Assembly: GCA_029906195.1 (NCBI GenBank)
Contig: JARWSJ010000001.1
Coordinates: 744,001 to 808,000 of the forward strand
Length of the DNA: 64,000 bases
Origin: Chitinophagaceae bacterium 26-R-25
GTDB taxonomy: Bacteria; Bacteroidota; Bacteroidia; Chitinophagales; Chitinophagaceae
Direction: 5' to 3'
The notes under the pieces were generated by a model that was not told the origin of the DNA, searched no databases, and saw only the letters and a list, made by a program, of their open reading frames with translations. Shown in pieces: positions 42,265 through 51,145 of this stretch (position 1 is its first letter; each line of letters opens with the position of its first letter). The translations under genes and the position numbers were made by a program.

Positions 42265-42443
42265 TAATTTGAAAAGAAAGAACGCAGATTTTCAGGATTG
42301 TCATGATTATAATGATTTGATATTTAAAATTTGATGACCGTAAATCTCAGATATCAAATTAAAAAATCTTCAAAAATCATGAAAATCATGAAAATCTGCG
42401 TTCCAGAATTTTCAAATTTCCACATTTTCAAATTTTCAAATTG
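42257..42443. repeat. Three-layer nested inverted repeat
   Basis: Outer ATTTGAAA arms 42257-42276 and 42406-42443; middle 9-mer arms 42280-42318 (AACGCAGATTTTCAGGATTG) and 42374-42403 (ATCATGAAAATCTGCGTTC); inner pair TTTGATATTTAAAATTTGAT (42317-42336) with AGATATCAAATT (42349-42360). The left outer arm supplies the TGA stop of the GH13 gene. Confidence 0.8.
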
Positions 42444-42449
42444 TCTCCC

Positions 42450-42457
42450 TATCTTCG
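42450..42457 (+). promoter_or_regulatory. Putative -7 box, 6 bases before FkbM ATG
   Basis: TATCTTCG, one mismatch to TAnnTTTG, 6 bases after the repeat arm and 6 bases before ATG. Confidence 0.35.
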
Positions 42458-42463
42458 GGCACT

Positions 42464-43246
42464 ATGGCGAAAATCAGGTTAAGAAAAATCGTTCCGGATG
42501 CATTAGTATTGGCAGCAAAAAAAGGCGCATACAGGCTTTACAATTTTACCGATAAGTTTTTTACCGGTCCTTTTGATGTGTACGATTTTCAAACAACCAA
42601 AGTCATTAACAAGGTATTGAACCGAAACTCTAATTTTATCGATATTGGTGCCCATAAGGGGCATATACTTCGCGAATTGATCAAAGCGGCGCCTGATGGG
42701 AATGGCTTTGCCTTTGAACCCATTCCGCCATTGTTTGAAAAAATCAAAAAACAATACGGTAAAAAGGTATCGATGTATAACCTTGCTTTGTCTGACGAAA
42801 AAGGCGAAGCAGAGTTTTCCTACGTTGTGGACAGGCCGGCCATCAGTGGCTTGAAGGGACGCACCTTCCAGGGCGAAGATTATCTCACAAAGCAGATCAA
42901 GGTAACTATTGACACGCTGGATAATATTGTTCCGGCTGATGCTCAAATCGATTTGATAAAAATTGACGTAGAAGGAGCCGAGTTTGGCGTTTTAAAAGGT
43001 GGAATCAAAACGATCAAACGCTGTAAGCCGTACATTCTTTTTGAGTTTGGATTGGGGTCTGCTAATCTTTACAACACTACCGCTGAGATGGTGTATGATC
43101 TGCTCGATAGTTGTGGACTATCGGTTTCCACACTTGAGTATTTTCTTAAGGGCAGACCGCCCTTTGACAGAAATGAATTTATTGGTCAGTACAATAAAGC
43201 ATATAATTACTTCTTTATCGCGTATGATGCAAAGCGTCAATCGTGA
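42464..43246 (+). CDS. FkbM-family methyltransferase
   Basis: 260 aa soluble SAM-dependent methyltransferase. SAM-binding FIDIGAHKGHILREL near residue 60, then FAFEPIPPLFEKIKK, NLALSDEKGEAEF, and DLIKIDVEGAEFGVLKGG near 168, the FkbM hallmark. Such enzymes O-methylate sugars or other small molecules, often in polysaccharide synthesis; no glycan genes are adjacent. The last codons (RQS, stop) come from a 14-bp direct repeat. Confidence 0.85.
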   Translation: MAKIRLRKIVPDALVLAAKKGAYRLYNFTDKFFTGPFDVYDFQTTKVINKVLNRNSNFIDIGAHKGHILRELIKAAPDGNGFAFEPIPPLFEKIKKQYGKKVSMYNLALSDEKGEAEFSYVVDRPAISGLKGRTFQGEDYLTKQIKVTIDTLDNIVPADAQIDLIKIDVEGAEFGVLKGGIKTIKRCKPYILFEFGLGSANLYNTTAEMVYDLLDSCGLSVSTLEYFLKGRPPFDRNEFIGQYNKAYNYFFIAYDAKRQS

Positions 43247-43260
43247 ATCGTCAATCGTGA
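43235..43260. repeat. CGTCAATCGTGAAT direct repeat at gene end
   Basis: CGTCAATCGTGA occurs at 43235-43246 and again at 43249-43260, 14 bp apart. The first copy encodes the last three residues and the stop of the FkbM gene. Confidence 0.8.
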
Positions 43261-43326
43261 GTGGCCGGTTGTCTGAGGCTTTCATTCACGTATCACTATT
43301 CTCGTTTCGCGCTAAATTTTTTTCTT

Positions 43327-44361
43327 ATGAAAGTTCGATCAGCACAGCTTAATAGCAAATTCGTTCATCCCTTTACGATTTCCAAAGGAACAAAAACGCA
43401 TCAGCCATCGCTTATTGTTGAGCTGAATTTCAATGGAATTAAGGGCTACGGCGAAGCACCCGCAATTGCTTATTACAATATTCCCGTTGAAAAAATGGCC
43501 GCAGATCTCGAACAAAAGAAAATGTTCGTGGAGAAATTTTCATTCACTGAACCTGGCAGATACTGGCATTACCTGCATCATTTGTTGCCGCAAAATAATT
43601 TTCTCGTATGTGCATTGGATATAGCAGCATGGGATATTTATGGAAAATGGAGGGGTACTCCGCTGCACAAAATGTGGAACGGGGATGTTGCCAAGGCGCC
43701 TGTAACAGACTACACCATTGGCATTGATGATATTGACAAAATGGTGCAGAAGATGGGAGACAAGCCATGGCCGGTGTACAAGATAAAATTAGGAACAGAT
43801 AACGATATCGCGATTGTTGAGGCGTTGAGAAAACATACAGATGCCGTTTTTCGCATAGATGCAAACGCCGCGTGGACGAAGGAAGATGCATTGGAAAAAA
43901 TAAATGCTTTCAAAGATTTGAACGTAGAGTTTATTGAGCAGCCGTTGGCAAAAGATGATTGGGAGGGAATGAAATGGTTGTATGAAAAATCAACGTTGCC
44001 ATTGATCGCTGATGAAAGTTGTGTTACAGAACATGATGTGCAAAAATGTGTCGGACATTTTCACGGCATCAACATAAAACTTACAAAATGCTCTGGCATT
44101 ACTCCTGCACTGCGTATGATTGAAAATGCCCGCAAGCTCGATATGAAAGTAATGATCGGCAGCATGAATGAAACGAGCGTTGGAAGCGCTGCCATTGCGC
44201 ATCTTGCGCCATTGGTGGATTACATTGACATGGATGGACCGTTGTTGTTGGAAGAAGATACTGCTACAGGCGTTAGTTTCAACAACGGAAGAATTCTGTA
44301 CAACGAAAATCCGGGTTTAGGAATTTCGGTGAAACAGGAGGTTTTGGAGCAGTTGAGGTGA
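43327..44361 (+). CDS. Dipeptide epimerase (L-Ala-D/L-Glu type, enolase superfamily)
   Basis: 344 aa from ATG 43327. Enolase-superfamily enzyme: catalytic Lys in YKIKLGTDND, metal ligands in FRIDANAAW (Asp), FIEQPL (Glu) and IADESC (Asp), second Lys in INIKLTKCSG. In E. coli and Bacteroides relatives it epimerises L-Ala-D-Glu released from murein for reuse. No signal peptide, cytoplasmic. Substrate among dipeptides cannot be fixed from sequence alone. Extension to 43261 overlaps the repeat and is rejected. Confidence 0.85.
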   Translation: MKVRSAQLNSKFVHPFTISKGTKTHQPSLIVELNFNGIKGYGEAPAIAYYNIPVEKMAADLEQKKMFVEKFSFTEPGRYWHYLHHLLPQNNFLVCALDIAAWDIYGKWRGTPLHKMWNGDVAKAPVTDYTIGIDDIDKMVQKMGDKPWPVYKIKLGTDNDIAIVEALRKHTDAVFRIDANAAWTKEDALEKINAFKDLNVEFIEQPLAKDDWEGMKWLYEKSTLPLIADESCVTEHDVQKCVGHFHGINIKLTKCSGITPALRMIENARKLDMKVMIGSMNETSVGSAAIAHLAPLVDYIDMDGPLLLEEDTATGVSFNNGRILYNENPGLGISVKQEVLEQLR

Positions 44362-44375
44362 CGCTAAGATCACCT

Positions 44376-44530
44376 AATTTGAAAATTTGAAGATTTGAAA
44401 ATTTGAGAATGCTTTGAGCGCAGGGCTCATTACGACATCTTAGCAGATCGCACGGAAAGATGAATGTATTTGAATGGACAGATGCACATAGAGCATTTTT
44501 AAATTAGCACACTTTCAAATTTTCAAATTT
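44376..44530. repeat. Inverted pair of ATTTGAAA tandem repeats between convergent genes
   Basis: Left arm 44376-44409, right arm 44513-44530, spacer about 100 bp starting ATGCTTTGAGCGC. Confidence 0.8.
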
Positions 44531-44533
44531 GAT

Positions 44534-45112
44534 CTACAGTCTCACGATATTCATAATCATCACTGGCGGCTCGAACGAAGTGTTATCTTCTTTACTGTTG
44601 TAAACTTTTCTCACTACGTCCATTCCTTTTATCACTTTGCCAAACGCGGCATAACCCTGACCGTCGGCATTGTTTTCCCCTCCAAAATCAAAGCCCGGTT
44701 GATCGCCGATGCAAATAAAGAACTCCGACGTAGCGGTTCCCGGTTCATTCCTGGCCATTGAAATAGTGCCGTCTTTATGAAGGATATGTGTTAGCTGAGT
44801 GGTTTCATGCGGAACAAAAGCCGGATGAAATTTTGCCGAAGGCGTTTTATAAATTCCTCCCTGGATAAGTTCCGCCTTGGGTGCGTCGGAAGATTGGTTG
44901 TCGGTATTCAATACGCGATAAAAAGAACATCTTTTATAATAGCCGGAATCAATATGCGATAAAAAAGCTGCAACCGTCTTTGGTGCCTGATCTGAATACA
45001 ATTCCAGTTCAATATCTCCCAGTTCCGTCTGAATTTCCACGTGTGGATTCTTGTATTTGTGTGAGCAGGAAAAAACAAAAACGGAGATTAAAAGCAAATA
45101 GAAGTAGCGCAT
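44534..45112 (-). CDS. Cyclophilin-type peptidyl-prolyl isomerase lipoprotein
   Basis: 192 aa with lipobox FVFSCSHKY. Cyclophilin domain: TELGDIELELYSDQAPKTV, FYRVLNTD, LIQGGIYKTPS, GTISMARNEPGTATSEFFIC, and GYAAFGKVIKGMDVVRKVY. The active-site Arg is in SFYRVL; the usual Phe/Gln of GFMIQGGD is present as LIQGG. It assists folding of exported proteins in the periplasm or at the outer membrane. Confidence 0.85.
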   Translation of the reverse strand: MRYFYLLLISVFVFSCSHKYKNPHVEIQTELGDIELELYSDQAPKTVAAFLSHIDSGYYKRCSFYRVLNTDNQSSDAPKAELIQGGIYKTPSAKFHPAFVPHETTQLTHILHKDGTISMARNEPGTATSEFFICIGDQPGFDFGGENNADGQGYAAFGKVIKGMDVVRKVYNSKEDNTSFEPPVMIMNIVRL

Positions 45113-45132
45113 AATTCGAGTGTGTAATTATG

Positions 45133-45140
45133 CAAATATA
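45133..45140 (-). promoter_or_regulatory. Putative -7 box of the cyclophilin gene
   Basis: Minus strand reads TATATTTG, exact TAnnTTTG match, 20 bases before the ATG. Confidence 0.45.
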
Positions 45141-45180
45141 AAAGAAAGGAAAAAAGAGGGATTCCCATTAAAAAGAATAA

Positions 45181-45397
45181 GGTTTAATGGTTAATGGTAT
45201 ATCCCTCAAGGTTTAATGTTAATGTACCCAACCAGGGTTAAGGGGTGAAAGAAAGAGGCTCAAAAGGATAGGTTAATGGTCAACAGGTACAAAAAAAGAT
45301 CAGGTTTAACGATCAATGGTACTCGTGTAATAGGGTAGTTTAGTTGTTAACGACACTTGATTGCTTTTTTAGGAAATAAGTTTAACGATCAATGGTA
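45181..45397. repeat. Dispersed degenerate direct repeats GTTTAACGATCAATGGTA
   Basis: Units at 45181-45200, 45209-45226, 45271-45289, 45303-45322 and 45380-45397 share GTTTAAyGrTyAATGGTA. Unlike other repeats in the window they are in direct orientation, irregularly spaced and without an inverted partner. The rest of the 45141-45494 gap shows nothing else. Confidence 0.65.
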
Positions 45398-45494
45398 TAA
45401 GATAAGCACGGATACTTAGTCGCAGGAAAAACACGGATGGTAACAAGGAGGTGGAACTTTTTTTAAAAAAATTTAGACTCGCTGGACCTGTGGC

Positions 45495-45713
45495 AATTTG
45501 AAAATTTGAAAATATGGGAATTTGAAAATGCTTTAGGTGCGTCCTTTTGAATTTGTTACTGCTCATCGAGTATTGGGGAGTTATTTTGAAAACGGAAAAG
45601 CTGCACCTAAACCATTTTCAAATTCTCATATTTTCAAATTTTCAAATTAATCAGTGTCTCGAACTCGCAGTACACCCCTAATTCCCAATTCCTGATTTCT
45701 AATTCCTGATTCC
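45495..45713. repeat. ATTTGAAA inverted repeat followed by a lone GGAATTA right arm
   Basis: Arms 45495-45530 and 45613-45650; the symmetry continues into the spacer as TTTAGGTGC/GCACCTAAA. A right-type GGAATTA arm at 45679-45713 stands alone before the cvfB promoter. Confidence 0.8.
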
Positions 45714-45719
45714 TTTGTC

Positions 45720-45727
45720 TACTTTTG
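45720..45727 (+). promoter_or_regulatory. Putative -7 box, 4 bases before cvfB ATG
   Basis: TACTTTTG, exact TAnnTTTG match, 4 bases before ATG and 7 bases after the repeat arm. Implies a leaderless mRNA. Confidence 0.45.
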
Positions 45728-45731
45728 CCAC

Positions 45732-46565
45732 ATGGTTAAAATTGGCGAATACAACACATTGAAAGTTATCAGAATGGTAGATTTTGGCGTTTACCTGGAC
45801 GATGGTAACGAGGGCATTTTACTACCGAAAAGATTTGTACCGGAAAACACAAAGATCGACGACGAGTTAAACGTTTTCATTTACCACGATTCTGAAAACC
45901 GTGTGATCGCTACAACCCAGCACCCTAAAGGCGTGGTGGGCGACATTGTACTGTTAAAGGCTGTTACGGTAACCCGCCAGGGCGCTTTTCTCGATTGGGG
46001 ATTGATGAAAGATATTTTTGTTCCTACTTCAAAGCAGTTATCAGGCATGCGCACTGAGGGCGAGTACCTGGTGAAAATATACATTGACGAGCAAACCGGA
46101 CGGGTAGCAGCTACCGAAAAAATTGAATATTTTCTAAGCAATGACGACCTTACTGTAAAAGAGAAAGAGGAAGTCAAGTTGATCGTTTATCGCCGCACTG
46201 ATATCGGTTATGTGGTGATTATCAATAACAAACACACCGGGGTATTGCATTTCAACGAGATATACCGCAACATTCGCGTGGGGGATACTTTTAAAGGTTT
46301 TATTAAAGCCATTCGCGAGGACAACAAAATAGACGTTGCCGCCGGCACTTCCGGTTACAAAAGGGTAGAGGACGAGGGCGATAAAATACTTCGTCTGTTG
46401 CAGGAAAACAACGGCTATCTCCCATACCACGACAAGTCCGATCCTGAAGAGATCTACAGCTTCTTCGGCATGAGCAAAAAGACCTTCAAAATGACCACGG
46501 GCACACTTTATAAGCAGCGGAAGATTGAATTTACGCAGACAGGAATTAAGTTAATTGAAAGTTGA
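45732..46565 (+). CDS. cvfB: CvfB-like S1-domain RNA-binding protein
   Basis: 277 aa soluble protein. S1-like modules: residues 1-60 (EYNTLKVIRMVDFGVYLDDGNEGILLPKR), 65-135 (VVGDIVLLKAVTVTRQGAFLDWG) and 145-215, then a C-terminal winged helix (DPEEIYSFFGMSKKTFKMTTGTLYKQRKIEF). This is the layout of S. aureus CvfB, an RNA-binding regulator of virulence gene expression. The stop codon lies within a TTGAAAG repeat (codons for IES then TGA). Confidence 0.85.
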   Translation: MVKIGEYNTLKVIRMVDFGVYLDDGNEGILLPKRFVPENTKIDDELNVFIYHDSENRVIATTQHPKGVVGDIVLLKAVTVTRQGAFLDWGLMKDIFVPTSKQLSGMRTEGEYLVKIYIDEQTGRVAATEKIEYFLSNDDLTVKEKEEVKLIVYRRTDIGYVVIINNKHTGVLHFNEIYRNIRVGDTFKGFIKAIREDNKIDVAAGTSGYKRVEDEGDKILRLLQENNGYLPYHDKSDPEEIYSFFGMSKKTFKMTTGTLYKQRKIEFTQTGIKLIES

Positions 46566-46780
46566 AAATTGAAAGTTGAAAATGAGGTTTTATGTGAAGA
46601 TCGATCGTTGTTTCACAAGCAAGCCGCTCGTGCGACAAGAACGCAGTCACTCAGAAAGCATTTTCAACTTTCAACTTTCAATTTTCAATTACTAAATGGC
46701 ACAATTTTTTGATTCAAAATTGATTCGTGGAAATGGCACACACAGCCATTTTCAACTTTGAACTTTCAATTTTCAATTAA
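46553..46780. repeat. TTGAAAA repeats with two right arms
   Basis: Left arm 46553-46583, first right arm 46659-46691, second right arm 46747-46780. The first spacer ends with AGAAAGC next to the arm, the reverse complement of the GCTTTC seen after left arms elsewhere. Confidence 0.85.
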
Positions 46781-46783
46781 CGA

Positions 46784-48526
46784 ATGAGTCTGGCCAAATA
46801 CAAACAGAAAAGATCCTTTAATCAAACGCCGGAACCGAAGGGTGGAAAGGCGAAAAATGGTGAATTGCGTTTTGTAATTCAAAAGCATGACGCATCCCAT
46901 TTGCATTATGATTTCAGGTTGGAGATGGACGGTGTTTTGAAAAGTTGGGCCGTACCGAAGGGGCCATCAACCGACCCTGAAGTGAAGCGACTGGCCATGA
47001 TGGTGGAGGATCACCCGTATGATTATCGCAGTTTTGAAGGCATTATACCCAAAGGAAATTACGGCGCAGGAACCGTGATCATTTGGGATGAAGGAACATA
47101 TTTGTCAGATGAGGATGTTGCAGCCGACAAAAGATCCCAGGAGAAAAGCTTACTCAAACAACTGAACTCAGGAACGATTAAATTCACTTTAAAAGGAAAA
47201 AAACTAAAGGGCAGTTTTGCATTGGTAAAAATGCACGGCAAAGGGGAGAATACGTGGTTATTGATAAAACATAAAGACAAATACGCATCTACCGACGATA
47301 TTACTGAAAAAGATAAATCGGTTGTCTCCAATAAAACGATAGAGAAGATAGCCGCTACCAGCGAAAATATCTGGCACTCGAACAGGACGGCTGCAGCTAA
47401 AAAAACGGCGACAAAAAAAACAGTGGCGAAGAAGTCTGCACCAACAAAAACAGCCGCTACAAAATCTGCTAAAAAAAATGCTGAAGAAGATTTAGAAGTG
47501 ATTGGCGATGCTTCGGTAAATGAATTGCTTGAAAAAGGAAAAAAGCAGGCATTTCCACATGATCTTAAACCGATGTTGGCAACCAGGGTAGAAGAGGCTT
47601 TTGATAACAAAGATTGGTTGTATGAAATAAAGTGGGATGGCTATCGGGCACTCGCTTACATAAATAAAGGAAAAGTGGAATTGCGATCACGCAACAATCT
47701 TTCATTTACACAAAAATTTCCCATAATTGCCGAAGCACTGAGGGAAGAATGGAAAGGCGATGCCGTGATAGATGGTGAGATTGTGGCTTTGAATGATGAA
47801 GGCTTGCCCGACTTTCAAAACCTGCAAAGCTTTGTAAAGAATGGCAGAACAGCAATGCTTGTATTCTACGTGTTTGATATTTTGTTGTACGATGGAAAAA
47901 CGCTTGCGTCGTTACCTCTTATCGAACGCAAGACCATTCTGCAAAATCTTGTTCCGAAAAGCGATGTGATTATTTTCAGTGATCACATCATTGGCGAAGG
48001 GAAAGCGTTTTTCAAACTTGCTTTAAAGAAAGGCCTGGAAGGCGTGATGGCAAAGGATATGCAAAGCGAGTATTACGTCGATCACAGAAGTAAAAGTTGG
48101 CTCAAGATCAAGAGCACACAAAAACTCGAAGCGATCATTTGTGGCTTTACAGAGCCGCGCAAGAGCCGAAAGTATTTTGGTGCAATTATCCTGGGAAAAT
48201 ACAATGGTAACAAACTGGAATATATTGGCCACAGTGGTTCCGGGTTTACGGAAAAAACATTGAAGGACCTCCACCAAAAACTGCAGCCACTTGTAATAAA
48301 GAAATCACCGTTTAACACTGTTCCAAAAACAAACATGCCAGTGACATGGGTAAAGCCACAACTCGTGTGTGAAGTGACTTACACCGAATGGACGCAAGAC
48401 CGTGTGTTGCGACATCCAATTTTTCTTGGGCTAAGAGAAGACAAAAAAGCCGCGACAGAAAAGAACGAAAAGATAGTGAAGGCGCCCAAGAAAAGCACGA
48501 GGAAAAAAAATAGTCTGGCGAATTGA
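46784..48526 (+). CDS. ligD: LigD-like ATP-dependent DNA ligase with phosphoesterase domain, no polymerase
   Basis: 580 aa. Residues about 30-150 are the 3'-phosphoesterase domain (FVIQKHDASHLHYDFRLEMD, WAVPKGPS, GIIPKGNYGAGTV). A Lys/Ala linker (about 205-235, TAAAKKTATKKTVAKKSAPT) follows. Residues about 260-560 are the ATP-dependent ligase with adenylated Lys283 in YEIKWDGYRA, DGEIVALND, GVMAKDM and WLKIKS. The primase-polymerase domain of full LigD (over 800 aa) is missing. Likely repairs double-strand breaks by non-homologous end joining with Ku, but no ku gene is in view. Confidence 0.85.
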   Translation: MSLAKYKQKRSFNQTPEPKGGKAKNGELRFVIQKHDASHLHYDFRLEMDGVLKSWAVPKGPSTDPEVKRLAMMVEDHPYDYRSFEGIIPKGNYGAGTVIIWDEGTYLSDEDVAADKRSQEKSLLKQLNSGTIKFTLKGKKLKGSFALVKMHGKGENTWLLIKHKDKYASTDDITEKDKSVVSNKTIEKIAATSENIWHSNRTAAAKKTATKKTVAKKSAPTKTAATKSAKKNAEEDLEVIGDASVNELLEKGKKQAFPHDLKPMLATRVEEAFDNKDWLYEIKWDGYRALAYINKGKVELRSRNNLSFTQKFPIIAEALREEWKGDAVIDGEIVALNDEGLPDFQNLQSFVKNGRTAMLVFYVFDILLYDGKTLASLPLIERKTILQNLVPKSDVIIFSDHIIGEGKAFFKLALKKGLEGVMAKDMQSEYYVDHRSKSWLKIKSTQKLEAIICGFTEPRKSRKYFGAIILGKYNGNKLEYIGHSGSGFTEKTLKDLHQKLQPLVIKKSPFNTVPKTNMPVTWVKPQLVCEVTYTEWTQDRVLRHPIFLGLREDKKAATEKNEKIVKAPKKSTRKKNSLAN

Positions 48527-48773
48527 TACAATGCTGTTTGTGTGCGACGAACAAGTACTGTTTCAATTTTATTGTAAAATAATTTTCTTGTGTAAACAAA
48601 ACGATAGAGCCAGATGTTAATCTTTTCCATTTCCACAGGCTCCCGTATTTTAAAATAACCGTAGACGCTCAATTGGTCAGAAAATGATGCTGGTGGCCTT
48701 TACTCAAGATACATGAGCCATGGTGATGCTGTCATTATATTTTCATGTTTCTTATATTTTTAAGTAGTTCGAG

Positions 48774-50321
48774 ATGGAATATTTATTTGCAAATACGAGT
48801 TGCAAAAAGAACAACTTTGCAATAAAGTGTTCATATGTTTCATTCTGGAAGCAACTAAAATTAATTTGCATTAGGAATGTAACATGGTTGATATTGCCTG
48901 TCTTTCTGAATGCACAATCAGTAGGAGATTATAGATCGGTAAAAAATGGTTTGTGGTTAGATGCGACAAGTTGGGAGCAACTGCAAGCCTTGCCCAATAA
49001 CTGGATACCTGCTACCGTCCCTCCGGGACTCGCTACACCATCCATCACAATTCTTTCAGGTGATACTATAACTGTTGATAATGCAGCCTTTGGAAATAAT
49101 ATAACAATAGAATCGACAGGACGTCTTATTATTAATTTGCCTGTCACAGATGAATTTCAGTTTAGCGGAAATAATGTCAATTTCGGAGATGTTAATTGGA
49201 TAGACGGAGCCATATCTTTTTCATCAAGTGCCGTTTCCATTACGAATCATGGGGTATTTACAATCAACGATGTTGCGGGTAATGCCAATATACTTAGTCC
49301 GGGTACAATAACAAATGCTCCCGATGGTATTTTTAGCTTCAGTACAACTTTCGGAATAATCATCAATCCGGTGTTTAATAACCAGGGGACCTTTATGGGC
49401 ACGGGGTCCATATCATTCAATAACAAGTTTCAAAATAATGGCACTATCTCCCCGGGAGGCCCTAATAATGTTGGCGTATTGCGATTTGAAAGTTCATCCA
49501 CAACGCTTGGGGCAGGTAGTATAATAGTTATCGATATCGTAAATGGTACAGGAGAAGGTACGGGTCATGATCTGTTATTTTTTAATACAGACAGGCCATT
49601 TTCTTTTAGTGGCGCCAATCTAACTGTGAACGATCATGCGACTGCTCCAATTGGTACCTACACGCTGATTCGCACCAATGACTTCAGTAATAATTTTTCG
49701 GGGCCCTTTCTATCATCTTCAATACCATCGGCCTATTCTGCGCCGGTTATTGCCCCTACCAACGTATCCATCAGCAAACTGTCGATAACCGTTCCGCTTA
49801 TATGGGGCGATTTTTTTGTAGCGACAAATAACGGCCTGCCACAGCTTTACTGGACAACATTGCAGGAAACCAAAACAAAGTATTTTGATATTGAACGTTC
49901 CTCTGATGGTGTAACATTTGTATCGATAGGCCGTGTCGCTGCAAACGGCAATACATCGGCTCCAAGTGCTTATCATTTTTTAGACAAGGATAGTTTGGTC
50001 TTTTCTCAATATTATTACCGCCTGAAAGAAATGGATATAGATGGTCATTATACTTATTCCAAAACCTGTTCGTTCAAAGTTCCTCATCTGCTTGAGCCAT
50101 TTAAAATGCTAAACAATGTTGTCGCAGATAATTTAGAACTTGTAACAAAGATCAAAACTAAAATAGTTGTTATTGATATGAATGGAAAAATTCTGATGTC
50201 CATTTTGCTAATGCCTGGCCAGCATCAAATAAATCTGTCAAGCCTTCCCACTGGGGTTTACAATGCAGGGTTTAGCAATAAGGATGGACAACTAATTGTC
50301 AAACGATTTGTGAAAATGTAA
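48774..50321 (+). CDS. T9SS-secreted protein with type A sorting domain
   Basis: 515 aa. A signal peptide ends near LPVFLNAQS after an unusually long N-region, so the true start may be inside (about residue 30). The middle is rich in Asn, Thr, Ser and Gly with beta-helix-like runs (NHGVFTINDVAGNANILSPG, NNQGTFMGTGSISFNNKFQN). Residues about 360-430 form a fibronectin-like piece (LYWTTLQETKTKYFDIERSS). The last 70 residues match the T9SS type A C-terminal signal (IVVIDMNGKILMSI, LSSLPTGVYNAGF, IVKRFVKM). So it is exported through the type IX system to the cell surface. Role unknown. Confidence 0.75.
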   Translation: MEYLFANTSCKKNNFAIKCSYVSFWKQLKLICIRNVTWLILPVFLNAQSVGDYRSVKNGLWLDATSWEQLQALPNNWIPATVPPGLATPSITILSGDTITVDNAAFGNNITIESTGRLIINLPVTDEFQFSGNNVNFGDVNWIDGAISFSSSAVSITNHGVFTINDVAGNANILSPGTITNAPDGIFSFSTTFGIIINPVFNNQGTFMGTGSISFNNKFQNNGTISPGGPNNVGVLRFESSSTTLGAGSIIVIDIVNGTGEGTGHDLLFFNTDRPFSFSGANLTVNDHATAPIGTYTLIRTNDFSNNFSGPFLSSSIPSAYSAPVIAPTNVSISKLSITVPLIWGDFFVATNNGLPQLYWTTLQETKTKYFDIERSSDGVTFVSIGRVAANGNTSAPSAYHFLDKDSLVFSQYYYRLKEMDIDGHYTYSKTCSFKVPHLLEPFKMLNNVVADNLELVTKIKTKIVVIDMNGKILMSILLMPGQHQINLSSLPTGVYNAGFSNKDGQLIVKRFVKM

Positions 50322-50343
50322 ATTTGATTAGCATAGAAGGGAA

Positions 50344-50490
50344 GAACACAGATTTTCATGATTGTCATGATTTTTATGATTTTTTGATTTGAAATTTGCT
50401 ATTTGAAAATGCTGAGTTTCAACCAACATATGGTTTAGAATGTAAAATTTCAAATCCTTCAAATCTTGATAATCATGAAAATCTGCGTTC
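50344..50490. repeat. Nested inverted repeat of the ATCATGAAA 9-mer family
   Basis: Outer arms 50344-50390 (ACACAGATTTTCATGATTGT...) and 50463-50490 (GATAATCATGAAAATCTGCG); inner pair GATTTGAAATTTGCTATTTG (50386-50405) and AAATTTCAAATCCTTCAAAT (50445-50464). Lies between convergent genes. Confidence 0.8.
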
Positions 50491-50500
50491 TTTCCCTCTA

Positions 50501-51112
50501 TCACAAAGTCAATCCAAATTCCTTCAACACTTCCCTGGTTGTTTCATGATCTTGATGCACAATTCCTTTGATATCCAGCCCTTCCGCCACAGAAACGAAC
50601 ATTGGCCTGTCTTCGATATAAAGCACATCCTCAGGTGCCACCTGTGCAATGTTTAGCGCCAGTTTAAAAATGTCAGCATCGGGTTTGCGCATGTGCACAT
50701 AGCAGGAAGAGATAAAAAAGTCAACAAACGAATTCAATTTGAATTTACTTATTCTAAACTCATTAAATTCTTTACCCTCATTATTTACAACCGCGATCTT
50801 TAAATTGTATTTCTTCTTTAGCTGACAGATCATATCGATCATCTCATTATAAGGCAGTGATTGGGATTGTATAAAATTGATAAAAGCCTCCCGGGTAAAA
50901 GATCTTGGTTCATAGAAAACAATTCTTGTAAGATATTCTTCCAGTGAAAGTTTCCCTTCCTCGTATGTGTCAAAAGTCAGGTGATGTCTTTCTTCAAGCT
51001 CAGGCAGATCAAGATTGAATTGTTGAGAAGCCTGTTTGCGTGCATTGCGGTCCCAGCCATTGGTAAGCAACACGCCGCCAATATCGAGGAATAAGGTCGT
51101 AGGTGTATTCAT
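50501..51112 (-). CDS. HAD-superfamily hydrolase (subfamily IA)
   Basis: 203 aa soluble enzyme. Motif I is FLDIGGVLL, where the first Asp is the nucleophile and the second position is Gly instead of the general-acid Asp (DxD to DIG). Motif II is in VVNNEG, motif III Lys in MRKPDADIF, motif IV EDRPMFV. The helical cap (residues 20-85) is present. The change in motif I is also seen in haloacid dehalogenase/epoxide hydrolase-like members, so it may not be a phosphatase. Substrate unknown. Confidence 0.8.
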   Translation of the reverse strand: MNTPTTLFLDIGGVLLTNGWDRNARKQASQQFNLDLPELEERHHLTFDTYEEGKLSLEEYLTRIVFYEPRSFTREAFINFIQSQSLPYNEMIDMICQLKKKYNLKIAVVNNEGKEFNEFRISKFKLNSFVDFFISSCYVHMRKPDADIFKLALNIAQVAPEDVLYIEDRPMFVSVAEGLDIKGIVHQDHETTREVLKEFGLTL

Positions 51113-51145
51113 GGTAGTTGATTATGGCACAATTTAAGAATAATA

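Noticed and set aside
50396-50656. 86-codon plus-strand frame overlapping the HAD gene end
   Set aside because: Starts in a repeat element and runs antisense into the HAD hydrolase.
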